Assembly: GCA_958295785.1 (NCBI GenBank)
Contig: OY282377.1
Coordinates: forward strand, 1,502,394-1,566,393
Source: an uncultured Latescibacterota bacterium
GTDB taxonomy: Bacteria; Latescibacterota; UBA2968
Reading direction: 5' to 3'
DNA length: 64,000 bases
Shown here: positions 8,421 to 17,905 of the stretch, piece by piece
How the letters are laid out: each line of letters starts with the position of its first letter
Numbering within the stretch: position 1 is the stretch's first letter
Notes under the pieces: model-generated
The model's input: only the letters and a program-made list of their open reading frames with translations
Databases searched by the model: none
What the model was told of the DNA's origin: nothing
Position numbers and translations under genes: made by a program

Positions 8421-9245
8421 TTGAAAAAATTGTCGTTGATTTTGTTCGCCGGGATTTTCTCAGTCGCATCTTGTGTCGATGCCCGGGATACGGGCATGTG
8501 GGCCGTTGGCGGTCTGGTGAGTTACCACCAGCCAACCGGCTCTTTGAACGGTTGGTACGCGGGCGATTTGAAGTTCGGCGTGAATGTGAGTTATGTGATT
8601 TCGCCACGCCTGACCACAGAGATTGAATACCACTACTCGAAGTTGGGCAGATCAAATCTTCCCGGTCGCACGTTCACATATCGCGAGGGGCGTCAGGTTC
8701 CAAGCCCGGATGCCGATTCGGAGATGACGTGGAACAGCGTGTCCTCGAATTGGCTGTGGTTTTTTCGGGAAAATGCCGAGACGATGTCCGACCGGAAATG
8801 GTCGCCGTATTTGGGCTTGGGGCTTGGGTTTTACAACTATAGCCATAAAGTCAGAGGTTTGATCTATCCATCCCAAGGCCGTATCCCCAATGAATTGAGC
8901 GGTTCGTCAACGGGCAATGTGCGCGTGGTTCTCGTGTATAATGGCAGCCCGGATCTGGATGCACAAACGATGACCGAAGAGCAAAGGAGCAACATTGGGC
9001 AGGTGGTCAACGGGGAGGTGTTGTTGTGGGGATTACCGCCTACGGAGGATACGCGCACCGCGTGGACCATTCCCATCAGTGCTGGTGTTGAAGGATCGAT
9101 GGGAGCGTCTTACGGGATTGATTTTCGCGTGCGTTACAATTTGATCTTCGGCGAGATCAATCCCTTGACAGCATGGGGATTGAATAAGGCGTTTCCGATG
9201 GGGACATTGGATGCCGGCGTGAGTTTCAAATACTATTTCGATTAA
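8421..9245 (+). CDS. Outer-membrane beta-barrel protein
   Basis: The 274-residue product starts at a TTG codon five bases after GGAGG. Residues 1-24 (LKKLSLILFAGIFSVASC) form a signal peptide; the VASC end could be a lipobox, but this is uncertain. The rest is alternating polar/hydrophobic sequence with aromatic girdles (VSYVISPRLTTEIEYHYSKLG, with YLGLGLGFYNYS and a C-terminal GVSFKYYFD ending in an aromatic plus Asp), typical of small OmpW/OmpA-like barrels. The function is probably structural or porin-like in the outer membrane. It is the first gene of a run with the TonB receptor 54 bp downstream. The exact family is not recognised. Confidence 0.75.
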   Translation: MKKLSLILFAGIFSVASCVDARDTGMWAVGGLVSYHQPTGSLNGWYAGDLKFGVNVSYVISPRLTTEIEYHYSKLGRSNLPGRTFTYREGRQVPSPDADSEMTWNSVSSNWLWFFRENAETMSDRKWSPYLGLGLGFYNYSHKVRGLIYPSQGRIPNELSGSSTGNVRVVLVYNGSPDLDAQTMTEEQRSNIGQVVNGEVLLWGLPPTEDTRTAWTIPISAGVEGSMGASYGIDFRVRYNLIFGEINPLTAWGLNKAFPMGTLDAGVSFKYYFD

Positions 9246-9299
9246 ATGAACCGCAGTGGTTGAATTTTCACTCACAACCTTTTTCATGGAGGGTCGTAT

Positions 9300-12200
9300 A
9301 TGGGCAAACGATTCTTGTTTTGTTGGATCTTGTTGGGCGCGTTGCTGATCTATACGGGATTGGCGCGGGCGGGCACGACGGGTAAAATCAGCGGGAAGGT
9401 CGCGGAGGTTACGGGTGACCCGCTTCCCGGCGCCAATGTGGTGATCGATATCGACGGCGTGAAACGCGCCGGGATCACCGACGAGAAGGGGGAATACTTC
9501 ATCATCAATATCCCGCCTGGGACTTACGATATCGAAACCGTGATGATGGGATATTCAAAGTCTGTTCGCACGGGCGTGGTGATCAATGTCGATCATACCA
9601 CGACGGTGAACTTTGAGATGCAGGAAGAAGCACTTCAACTCGGCGAGATGATCGTCGTTGCCGAGCGGCCGCCAGTGGAGCACGACAAGACCGAGAGCAA
9701 GTCGGTCATCACGGCAGAAGAGATCGAGGCGTTGCCCATTGTGCGCGAAATGTCGGATTTTGTGGAGTTGCAGGCGGGTGTGACGCCGGATGAAGAAGAG
9801 AGCGTTCGCGGCGGCAACTTCTGGGAAACGGCGTATATGGTGGATGGCGTGCGCGTGGTGAACAATGACGCGCGCGCCGGGTTTACGCGCTTTCAAGGCG
9901 TGAACACCAGCGCGGTGCAAGAACTGACCGTGTTGAGCGGCGGGATGAACGCGGAGTACGGCAATGCCGGGTCCGTGGTTTCGGTGGTGACCAAAGAAGG
10001 CGGTCAGAAATACACGGGCAGGGGCGAATACCGCATCACGCCGCCGGGGCAGAAGCACTGGGGCGCAAACGTGTACGAGGCGCCCGTGCATCGCGGCAGA
10101 ATGCAGTGGGGCAACAGCGAGTGGGAAAACTTGCAAGCGTGGTTCCCCGGCCCCGATGGGACTTTGGGGCACAGCAACGAGACGGGGGAAATTACCGATG
10201 CCCAATTTGCCGCTGACGACATGCAGCGCAAGGTTCACGTCCGCCAAGACTACACGGGCGTGTGGGGCGGGCGCGGCGAGGCCATGCTCGGCGGGCCGAT
10301 CAGGAGGCGGATGGGCTTCACGTTGACGTCTTCGATGAATCGCAATCCGTCATCATTGCCCGCGCCGACGGCGACCTCGCTGTTCAACAACCGCACGAAC
10401 TTGAAGTTGACCTATCGCCCGGGCAGCAATATCAAATTCAATTACGGCTCGCTGTTCAATCAGCGGGCGCGCTACAACGCGGGCGTTATTCGGCGCATCG
10501 AGCAGGGGTCGCGCAAGAATATGAACTCTTCGGGCCGCAACCTCTTTGTCCCCTCAGAATACTCGGGGGCGGGCAAGTTGCGGACGCGCGATTTTATGAA
10601 TTATGCGTCATTGACGCACACCTTGTCTGCGCGCACGTTTTACGAAATTCGCGTGTCGTATTCGCGCACATCCGAGGTGAATACGGAATTGCCGGTCAAC
10701 ACGGATCAGCCCTATGTGGAGCCGGGCATTGGCAGTGAATCGGGTTGGTACTACATCGGTCGCCCGGTGGTGAACTGGACGGATTCCAGGCGGGATCGCC
10801 TCCAGATCAAGTTCGACTATTCGAGCCAAGTGACCAAGGGGCACTTCATCAAAACCGGGTTGGACTTGTTGTTTTTCGACAACTGGGGCTTTTCCCGCAA
10901 CAAGAACGACTTTCGGGGCCTGATCGACAGGTATTACAGCCAGTTCAACAACCCCGGCGTGGGGGTGATGCCGCGCCAGTACTCGATCTACTTTCAAGAC
11001 AAGATGGAGTTCGAGGGCATTGTGGTGAACGTGGGGTTGCGCGGGTTGCGCTGGAGCCCGAACACCGAGATGCCGCAGGCGGAACATTTTATGCCGCTGT
11101 ACAAGTATCACGATCCCACAAAGGTCGAGAATATCCCGACCTATCGCCCGCAGGCCGTTCAGGTCTTGTCGCCGCGCGTGGGGGTGTCGCATCCGATTAC
11201 AGAGAGCAGCGCGATGCACTTCACGTTTGGCAAGTTCGAGCAGATCGAGCAGTTCTGGTGGATTTTCTCACACAGCTATCGCACGGAAGACGATTTTATT
11301 GATATGAACCAGAATGGGCGGATCGACGAGTCTGAGTTGTACAATTCGCAGGATGTCGTGGATGCCGGGCAGTGGGGATGGCCGAAGATCAGGCCATTGG
11401 TGACCACGAGCTTTGAGGTGGGTGCAGACTGGAACTTCATCACGGATTACACGGCGGGCCTGACCGCGTATTACAAGCAGCAGGTCAACCGGCGCAGCGG
11501 TGGCAATTACCAAGTTCAGTCTCAGGGGTTGCAGCACAACCGCTCGGTGGCGGCATCGGGGCAGACGAACAACCGGGACACGCGCGGCTTTGAGTTGTCG
11601 CTCAAGAAGAAATTCAACCACATGACCGCGTTCACGATTGCGTACAATGTGCAGTGGGTCGAAAATGGCAACTCGGGCGTGCGCGGCGCGCACTATATCA
11701 ATCCGGACAGGCTGGCGACCAAGAACCCGTCCAATTTTGGCAACTACGCGGGTTACATCGACAACGATGGCAATTTCCTGTCGCACTATTGGTATGAGTG
11801 GACCGCGGATTCCAATGGCGATGGCGATTTTGCCGGCGAAGAAGGCGTCGCTGGGCCGGGGATCGTCAATGGCAATGACACGGGCGAAGAGTTCCCCAGG
11901 CCAATGGACGGGATTACGCGCTTTCAACGGGCGCAAGCATTTGGCAGCCAAGCGCGCAATCAACTCGAACTGGTCGAAGATGGCGTCGGGCGCAACAACT
12001 GGTCGTTGGATCAAGAACACAGCTTGCTCAACTGGGATGGCAAAGGCGCCTCGACCTGGTTGCAGCGCAACAACCAGTCTCAAGAGTTTCGCCCGGCCAA
12101 TTTGAACCGCACCAACTTCGGCACGGTGACGTTTATGTTTTCGTCTCCCAAGGCGTTTGGCCCGCGCTTTGTGGGCTTTCGCCCCTTTGAGAATTTGCGT

Positions 12201-12578
12201 CTCAATGTGGTGTATCGCCTGTTCACCGGGCGCAGGTTTTTCTATTCGCCGCCGGAAAAGGGCGGTGAAGGGTTTTACAACGGGCCGATTCACACGCGCA
12301 CGGATCTCAATTTTGAGAAGACGTTTAATTTCAACAGGCGCGCGAGCATGACGATCTTTTTTGAATCGTTCAACCTGTTCAACCAGAAAGACCCGCACAT
12401 CAGCTATCGCGTGGATAATCAGTTGGTGGAAGTGGGCGCCGAGTACGTGGAATGGGGCGTGATTTACACGCCGTTGCCGGACAACCCCGAATACATCTCT
12501 TACGGCGATGTGGGGGATTATTTGCGATTCCAGGATTCGCCTCGCGAGTTCCACTTTGGTTTGCGGATGAAATTTTAG
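9300..12578 (+). CDS. TonB-dependent receptor with N-terminal carboxypeptidase-regulatory-like domain
   Basis: The 1092-residue product has a signal peptide (about 1-25), a carboxypeptidase-regulatory-like Ig domain (about 30-110, GKISGKVAEVTGDPLPGANV to TTTVNFEM), a plug domain (about 115-240, ITAEEIEALPIVREMSDFVE and YMVDGVRVVN) and a long barrel ending FHFGLRMKF with the terminal aromatic expected for assembly. Receptors of this type import or sense bulky substrates using TonB energy. No substrate is evident. GGAGGGTCGTAT precedes the ATG. The neighbours are the FlgD-tailed secreted protein and PorV-like gene, an arrangement seen in envelope operons of Bacteroidetes-like phyla. Note the DSNGDGDF-like segment near residue 840, possibly a calcium loop. 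Confidence 0.93.
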   Translation: MGKRFLFCWILLGALLIYTGLARAGTTGKISGKVAEVTGDPLPGANVVIDIDGVKRAGITDEKGEYFIINIPPGTYDIETVMMGYSKSVRTGVVINVDHTTTVNFEMQEEALQLGEMIVVAERPPVEHDKTESKSVITAEEIEALPIVREMSDFVELQAGVTPDEEESVRGGNFWETAYMVDGVRVVNNDARAGFTRFQGVNTSAVQELTVLSGGMNAEYGNAGSVVSVVTKEGGQKYTGRGEYRITPPGQKHWGANVYEAPVHRGRMQWGNSEWENLQAWFPGPDGTLGHSNETGEITDAQFAADDMQRKVHVRQDYTGVWGGRGEAMLGGPIRRRMGFTLTSSMNRNPSSLPAPTATSLFNNRTNLKLTYRPGSNIKFNYGSLFNQRARYNAGVIRRIEQGSRKNMNSSGRNLFVPSEYSGAGKLRTRDFMNYASLTHTLSARTFYEIRVSYSRTSEVNTELPVNTDQPYVEPGIGSESGWYYIGRPVVNWTDSRRDRLQIKFDYSSQVTKGHFIKTGLDLLFFDNWGFSRNKNDFRGLIDRYYSQFNNPGVGVMPRQYSIYFQDKMEFEGIVVNVGLRGLRWSPNTEMPQAEHFMPLYKYHDPTKVENIPTYRPQAVQVLSPRVGVSHPITESSAMHFTFGKFEQIEQFWWIFSHSYRTEDDFIDMNQNGRIDESELYNSQDVVDAGQWGWPKIRPLVTTSFEVGADWNFITDYTAGLTAYYKQQVNRRSGGNYQVQSQGLQHNRSVAASGQTNNRDTRGFELSLKKKFNHMTAFTIAYNVQWVENGNSGVRGAHYINPDRLATKNPSNFGNYAGYIDNDGNFLSHYWYEWTADSNGDGDFAGEEGVAGPGIVNGNDTGEEFPRPMDGITRFQRAQAFGSQARNQLELVEDGVGRNNWSLDQEHSLLNWDGKGASTWLQRNNQSQEFRPANLNRTNFGTVTFMFSSPKAFGPRFVGFRPFENLRLNVVYRLFTGRRFFYSPPEKGGEGFYNGPIHTRTDLNFEKTFNFNRRASMTIFFESFNLFNQKDPHISYRVDNQLVEVGAEYVEWGVIYTPLPDNPEYISYGDVGDYLRFQDSPREFHFGLRMKF

Positions 12579-12611
12579 GCATCAGGCCCTATTTAATGGA
12601 GGAGCGAACTT

Positions 12612-15356
12612 ATGCAACGGATTTGGAAGCGATTTGTACGGGTGTTGCTCGCGTTTGTGGTGCTGTGGGGGGCGTCTGAATTGTGGATGGTGATCGATGC
12701 CGATGCACAGCAGCGCACGCGCCGCCGCACGACCAATCGCGCGAAACTCTGGTTGTCGATGCGGAACAATGGCACGCTGGGGCACTCGCTGGATGGCGGC
12801 GATATTTTCGGCCCTGAAGTGGGCATGTCCTATCCCGGGCGGTGGACCTCCACGTATCGGGCGGGCATTGTGAACCGGGTGAATCGGCAGGACAATTCGC
12901 GGGGCAATGGCATGTGGGTGATGGCGCGCACAGACGACGGGCGCAAGTTCGTCTCGCTGGGCGGGCCGCGCAAGCCATCGGCAGATATTTTCCCAATTCA
13001 GCACCATCCGCGCAACAATGTCGAGAGCATCGCGCCGATTTGGCGGTCCGTGTGGCGGTCTGGCGGTCGTCCGTTTAATCTGTTCAATTACGGGCAAAAT
13101 GCCGCGCTTTACTGGCCGCGCATGCGGAATATGAAGATCAAGAGCCACTTTGTGAATGGCGAGGCCGTGGAATATCAGTTCGATGTCAGCACTTATGGGG
13201 GCTTGGGGCAACGGGGTTTTCCACCGGGTCCCGACAAAGTGGAACCGATGGATTATTACAACTGGGGCTTTGGGTACTATCCCCTGAACAAAGAGGCGTT
13301 TAGAGAGATGTTGGTGTCGTCGTATAACACGCCGCGTGCGGGGTTGAACCAGATGCGGTCGAATGGGGTCAGTCCCAATAATCTGCGGTTGTCGCCCGAG
13401 TTGTTCAGCGAGAATTTGCTGGTGACGGGTTGGGCACAGGCGTCGGGCATTACAGTAAAGCGATTGGTGCATGCCTATTCCACGCCGGGCACGGATAACG
13501 ATGTGATGATTTCTGTGCCGACGCCCAATGGCGGCCAGTCGTCGATTGTGACGCGGGGCGACTACGATGACTTTTTGATTACGGAGATCGAGTTTTGGAA
13601 CAATGGCGATACCGATGGCGACGGCCAAGCCAATGCCGGATATCCCAAGCAACTCGACGAAGTTTATATCGTGGTCAAAAACGGCTTCATCGCCAGCAAG
13701 GCCGGCGCAGAGTGGGTGCCTGCTGGCGGGTCGAACTCGAATGCGTGGGATTTTGTTCAGCCCTCCACGCAAGACGATTACTGGCGTTATACGCAGGCGG
13801 AAAATTACGACCATCCGGAATACGCCCGCAATTATCGAGGCGCGCCGATGCACCTGACGTATGTGTATGACGGCGATGCGGTTGCGCGCCTGTGGAATGA
13901 CTTGGGCGAACCCTATACCCGTTCTCGCGCACAGCACCAATACGTTTCGACCTCCAATATCTTGGATGGCACGCTGTTGTCGCCGCAGTATATCGGGATG
14001 TTGCCCATAGCCACGGGCAAGGCGGATCATCCGTTTAACGCGCTGGACAAAGGTCAGGGGTACGCGTTGCCGCAAGGCCCGCAACCCCATGCGGTGTTCC
14101 GGTGGCGCATGTATTCTTCGGCACTGGGCGATGACCCGCACGGGGGCACGCACGGCGATAGCCAGTTGTTCGATTATTACAGCGATGCCACCGGCGTGCT
14201 CAGCGACGACGAGACCGACCGCTTGGTGCAACGCCACGACAATGACGAATTGGGCGCGTGGGTCGATGCACAGGTTTATGGCCCTTACACGCTGGGGCCT
14301 GGGGCCAAGGCCAAAGTGGTGGTTGCGTACGTGGCGGGAATGGCGTCCAACTCGGCCAAGTATCGCGCAGACACCGAGAACTATGCGCGTCCCTACGAGT
14401 GGAACTGGCAACAACAGAGCTTGGTCGATGAATTGGAATTGGGGCTCGAAGCGATTTACGCGCACGCCAATGAAGCGCAAAAACTGTACGACCTGGGATT
14501 TGACGGGGTCAATCAACCGCCCGATGTGAAGGTCAATGGGGTCACGAATTTGAACTCCAATATCGAACTGAATTGGTCGGGCATTGCCGATACGGCGATT
14601 GATCCGGACTTGGGGCGGCCCGATGTGGTGGGGTATCGCATCTATCGGTCCGATTTTATGCGGGGTGGGCCATGGAGGTTGCTGGCGACTGTTCCCAAGG
14701 CCGTGGGCCCCGAGGGCGAACGGCAGTTGCCCGCGGGCGCGCCTGCTGGCGTTACTTTTCTCAATGAGCCGTGGGCCGAAGGTCAGGAGCAACCCGCAGA
14801 GGCCGAAGTCGATGGCCCCTTCCGCTGGGGTACGTACACGTTTATCGATCCGGAGCCGGACCCGGGTTTTATTCACCACTATTCGATCCGCGCTTACGAC
14901 GAACAGGGTTTGGAAACCGGGCACTCGGACGAGCGCAATCAGTACTTGTTCCCGGCCGATGGCATTGTGCCGCGGTTGACATCTGCCTTGCTCAACGATC
15001 AAAACGAAGACATGGCGTTGCCCATTCGCGTGGTGCCCAATCCGTGGGTGCAGGGCCGGGACGAGCACAGCTATGGCGCGCCGCGCATTCGTTGGATCAA
15101 TGTGCCGAGCCGGTGTACGCTGTATATTTACACCCTCAGCGGGGACTTGGCATGGCGTCAGACCTTTGATACGCTCGACCCGCAGCGGGGCAACCCGGTG
15201 GCGCGCGCAGAGATCGAATGGGATACGCATACAGTGGGCTTGAATGCCAATACGCGCGGTCGTCTCAATGCCGGTACTTATATTTGGGCGATAGAGTCGC
15301 ACCATCCCGCGAGTATGGGGCAGATCCAAAAGGGTCTGTTTGTCATTATCAATTAA
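12612..15356 (+). CDS. Large secreted protein with fibronectin-like module and FlgD-like C-terminal domain
   Basis: The 914-residue product has an N-terminal hydrophobic signal (about 10-35). The central part is not recognised. Near 640-700 a fibronectin-type segment appears (NLNSNIELNWSGIADTA, then YRIYRSDFMRGGPW). The last 110 residues look like a FlgD-like/type IX-sorting-style domain: LPIRVVPNPWVQG, CTLYIYTLSGDLAWR and AGTYIWAIE. In Bacteroidetes such ends direct export and surface attachment, and the next gene is PorV-like, so surface delivery by a related route is a reasonable inference. GGAGGAGCG precedes the start. It probably shares a transcript with the receptor, 33 bp upstream. Confidence 0.72.
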   Translation: MQRIWKRFVRVLLAFVVLWGASELWMVIDADAQQRTRRRTTNRAKLWLSMRNNGTLGHSLDGGDIFGPEVGMSYPGRWTSTYRAGIVNRVNRQDNSRGNGMWVMARTDDGRKFVSLGGPRKPSADIFPIQHHPRNNVESIAPIWRSVWRSGGRPFNLFNYGQNAALYWPRMRNMKIKSHFVNGEAVEYQFDVSTYGGLGQRGFPPGPDKVEPMDYYNWGFGYYPLNKEAFREMLVSSYNTPRAGLNQMRSNGVSPNNLRLSPELFSENLLVTGWAQASGITVKRLVHAYSTPGTDNDVMISVPTPNGGQSSIVTRGDYDDFLITEIEFWNNGDTDGDGQANAGYPKQLDEVYIVVKNGFIASKAGAEWVPAGGSNSNAWDFVQPSTQDDYWRYTQAENYDHPEYARNYRGAPMHLTYVYDGDAVARLWNDLGEPYTRSRAQHQYVSTSNILDGTLLSPQYIGMLPIATGKADHPFNALDKGQGYALPQGPQPHAVFRWRMYSSALGDDPHGGTHGDSQLFDYYSDATGVLSDDETDRLVQRHDNDELGAWVDAQVYGPYTLGPGAKAKVVVAYVAGMASNSAKYRADTENYARPYEWNWQQQSLVDELELGLEAIYAHANEAQKLYDLGFDGVNQPPDVKVNGVTNLNSNIELNWSGIADTAIDPDLGRPDVVGYRIYRSDFMRGGPWRLLATVPKAVGPEGERQLPAGAPAGVTFLNEPWAEGQEQPAEAEVDGPFRWGTYTFIDPEPDPGFIHHYSIRAYDEQGLETGHSDERNQYLFPADGIVPRLTSALLNDQNEDMALPIRVVPNPWVQGRDEHSYGAPRIRWINVPSRCTLYIYTLSGDLAWRQTFDTLDPQRGNPVARAEIEWDTHTVGLNANTRGRLNAGTYIWAIESHHPASMGQIQKGLFVIIN

Positions 15357-15377
15357 TCAATAAGCGAGGAGCATAGA

Positions 15378-16403
15378 ATGAAACGATTGATTTGGATGGC
15401 GGCTATCGCGCTGTTTCTCGGCCCTTACAACAGCACTGTGGCACAGGAAACCCAGCCCCTCACGAGTGAGACCGAGGACCTCGAGCCCGTGTTTGGGGAC
15501 GGGCATTATCGCTCGGAAGGCGATAGGGGCAACCGCATTGCGCGCAGTGGGTTCACGCTTTTGAAATTGTCTGCATCGGCGCGCTTGGCGGGCATGGCCG
15601 ATGCCAATGTGGGCACGTCGCGCGATATTCACGCGATTTTCCAAAATGCCGCCGGGTTGGTGCATATTGACCGCATCGGGTATGTGGCGTCTTACAACCA
15701 GTGGTTGGTGGGCACGCGGATGGGGGCCGCGGGTTTGGCCTATCGCATTCCCGTGGGGGTTGTGGGCCTCTCTATTCGCTCGTTCACCTATCCGGATGTG
15801 GAAGAGACCACGCCCTTGCAACCCGATGGCACGGGGAATAATATCGAGCTCGGGGATTTTGCTGTCGGGTTGTCATTTGCCAAGCAGTTGACCGACAAGT
15901 TTTCCCTGGGGTTTCGCTTGCAATACGCGCGGTCGCAACTTCACGATGTCACCAGTGTGAGTTCCACGACATTTGACATTGGCACCATTTTTTACACGGG
16001 CTTTAGGAGTTTGCGCGTGGGCATGACCATCAGCAACTTGGGCGGCAATGTGGAAGTGTTGACCGAAGACTATCGCCTGCCGTTTTTCTACAACTTGGCC
16101 CTTGCGATGGAATTGGTCGGGAAGGAAGGCGATCCGATGTACCTGACCGCTGCGTATGAGCATGTGTTCTACCGCGATTACGGGGAGCGCGATCACATCG
16201 GCGGCGAGTTGTGGTTGCAGAATATTTTGGCCCTTCGCGCCGGTTACAAGTTCCGCTACGATGTGGAGAGTTGGAGCGTGGGCGCGGGCGTGAATTTGAA
16301 TGTGAGCGAAGACCGCGAGTTGAGCGTGGATGTTTCGTATAGCGACATCGGCGGAAAGATCCAAGAGCGACCGTTGCGTTTGACCCTTTCGGGGACGTTC
16401 TAA
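15378..16403 (+). CDS. PorV/PorQ-family outer-membrane protein
   Basis: The 341-residue product has a signal peptide (1-22) and a FadL-like barrel. The N-terminal SGFTLLKLSASARLAGMADA followed by DIHAIFQNAAGL is the hallmark of the PorV/PorQ (UPF0164) family. In the type IX secretion system PorV shuttles exported cargo to the attachment complex. No other type IX core genes are in the window, so a full system is not shown. It follows the FlgD-tailed protein by 21 bp with its own GCGAGGAG site. A G+C-rich inverted sequence (GGCCCAAGGGCC) lies just after the stop. Confidence 0.82.
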   Translation: MKRLIWMAAIALFLGPYNSTVAQETQPLTSETEDLEPVFGDGHYRSEGDRGNRIARSGFTLLKLSASARLAGMADANVGTSRDIHAIFQNAAGLVHIDRIGYVASYNQWLVGTRMGAAGLAYRIPVGVVGLSIRSFTYPDVEETTPLQPDGTGNNIELGDFAVGLSFAKQLTDKFSLGFRLQYARSQLHDVTSVSSTTFDIGTIFYTGFRSLRVGMTISNLGGNVEVLTEDYRLPFFYNLALAMELVGKEGDPMYLTAAYEHVFYRDYGERDHIGGELWLQNILALRAGYKFRYDVESWSVGAGVNLNVSEDRELSVDVSYSDIGGKIQERPLRLTLSGTF

Positions 16404-16490
16404 ATCAGGGGTCCGTCCTCGCCCACCCCCACGGCCCAAGGGCCGGGGGAGGGGACATAAACCACTGAAAGCCAAACAGGAGGAATTACA

Positions 16491-17813
16491 ATGCGGAAGG
16501 TTTTATTTTTGGGTCTCATGGGTCTGTTGGGCGCGATGGGGTGTAGCCGCGACATTCCGGTTCAGCCTGCCGAAGAGTGGCGCGGGAGCTATCGGTTGAT
16601 CTCTGGCACGCGGGATGGCAGCGCGATTGACGTTGCCAGTCCGCCTCATGGCACGCCTCGGCATGTGATTTTCACGGCGGCGGCCTCGGATTACGGCACG
16701 CTTGTGTTTGTGTACAATCCACCGTTGACCGCGCCGCCCATGGCGTCGGTGACATATCAGAAGACCGTGCGGCACTATTCGCGCACGGCACAGGGCACGC
16801 GCGACCAACTTCGCATTGAATATGCCCAAAACAATGTGGAGCGCATCCGCTTGGCCTTGGGCGCGTTTTATCTTTGGGAGGCAGGGCCTAGGTTGCCGCT
16901 GGTCGGTGAAAATGGCAATAATTTGGGCCCTCTGACGCGGATTAGGCCGCCAAATGCGTCCGAGGCACTGAACGAGCCGAATACGTTGGTGCGCCTGCTG
17001 ACCGACGCCGATACCAATGGCAATGTGACGGTGTTGGGCAATGGGAATGTTCGCATTACCATAACCAACGCTCAAAGGCCGGACAATCAGTCGTTTGAAA
17101 ATCGCCACAACCGAACCGCGCTTTATTTTCAAAGCCCGTGGCCGTGGGAAGATTCTCGTCCGTATCGCATGACGATGTGGGTGCAAGATGGGCAAGGCGT
17201 GCGCTATGCCGTGTACGCGCCGCCGGCTGAGGTCGTTGCGGAATTGGAGCCTCCGGCATCGCCGCCTTCTGGCACCTGGCCGTTGATAGACGCCCACCTC
17301 AATGGCACCTGGATGGATCCCGAGGCGCCCTTTCCGAGCATTCCATCCGCGCTCGACTTGCAGTGGACGCCCGTTTTGGAGCGGCGCAGCCCTCGCCACC
17401 GCAAGCCCCCTGGCCATGTGTCTGCCGCTGGCGCGCTCGATCCCATGATCGAGAATGGCGTGATCATCGAAGATGGGTTGGTGGAGATCGCGTTTAGCAC
17501 GCCGCTCGAGTTTGCCACGCATGCAGATGAAGCCCGGTTTTTCAACCGGCGTGCGGGGTACGTGATTCAAAATGGGTTGCCCGTGCTGACGGGTACGCTG
17601 CGCGGCGGGTCGCCGGATGGGATGAGCCTGACTTATGTGGAAGCGGACGATGTCTCGTTTAGCAAAGCGGGCGATATTTTGACGGTCAATCTGACGCAGG
17701 GTGGCGGGTCTTATACTTTGGAGTATCAGCAAGCCCCGCTGAATCCCCAAGAACTGGCGGGCTTTGGGGTTGACTCGATTGTCGTGAAGCCCATTCCGGC
17801 GGATTTGTTTTAA
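16491..17813 (+). CDS. Putative lipoprotein of unknown function
   Basis: The 440-residue product begins with a lipoprotein-type signal peptide: LGLMGLLGAMGCS gives a lipobox with Cys18. The rest shows no family I can name. It is rich in short beta-type segments and proline-containing loops (ASPPHGTPRHVIFTA, PPASPPSGTWPLID). AGGAGGAA lies six bases before the ATG. It sits last in the receptor/PorV run (87 bp gap holding a G+C hairpin), so it is plausibly an envelope-anchored partner of that system. It could also be independent. Confidence 0.7.
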   Translation: MRKVLFLGLMGLLGAMGCSRDIPVQPAEEWRGSYRLISGTRDGSAIDVASPPHGTPRHVIFTAAASDYGTLVFVYNPPLTAPPMASVTYQKTVRHYSRTAQGTRDQLRIEYAQNNVERIRLALGAFYLWEAGPRLPLVGENGNNLGPLTRIRPPNASEALNEPNTLVRLLTDADTNGNVTVLGNGNVRITITNAQRPDNQSFENRHNRTALYFQSPWPWEDSRPYRMTMWVQDGQGVRYAVYAPPAEVVAELEPPASPPSGTWPLIDAHLNGTWMDPEAPFPSIPSALDLQWTPVLERRSPRHRKPPGHVSAAGALDPMIENGVIIEDGLVEIAFSTPLEFATHADEARFFNRRAGYVIQNGLPVLTGTLRGGSPDGMSLTYVEADDVSFSKAGDILTVNLTQGGGSYTLEYQQAPLNPQELAGFGVDSIVVKPIPADLF

Positions 17814-17905
17814 AGGGTATTGCACGATAAGGTGTTATTGTGTATATTAAAAATGGTAATCACTTAAGGCCGTTTCCTTCGGGAAACTTTTCGAGGAGGT
17901 TCGCT

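Noticed and set aside
12582-15329. A 915-codon minus-strand frame opposite the FlgD-tailed protein, and similar antisense frames at 11268-12554, 16503-17825 and 25995-27545.
   Set aside because: They mirror high-G+C coding DNA and have no recognisable domain or ribosome site. The last one ends with a protein-like tail (EEAAADYLELHKSPF, about 26000-26045), possibly a gene remnant, but too short to call.
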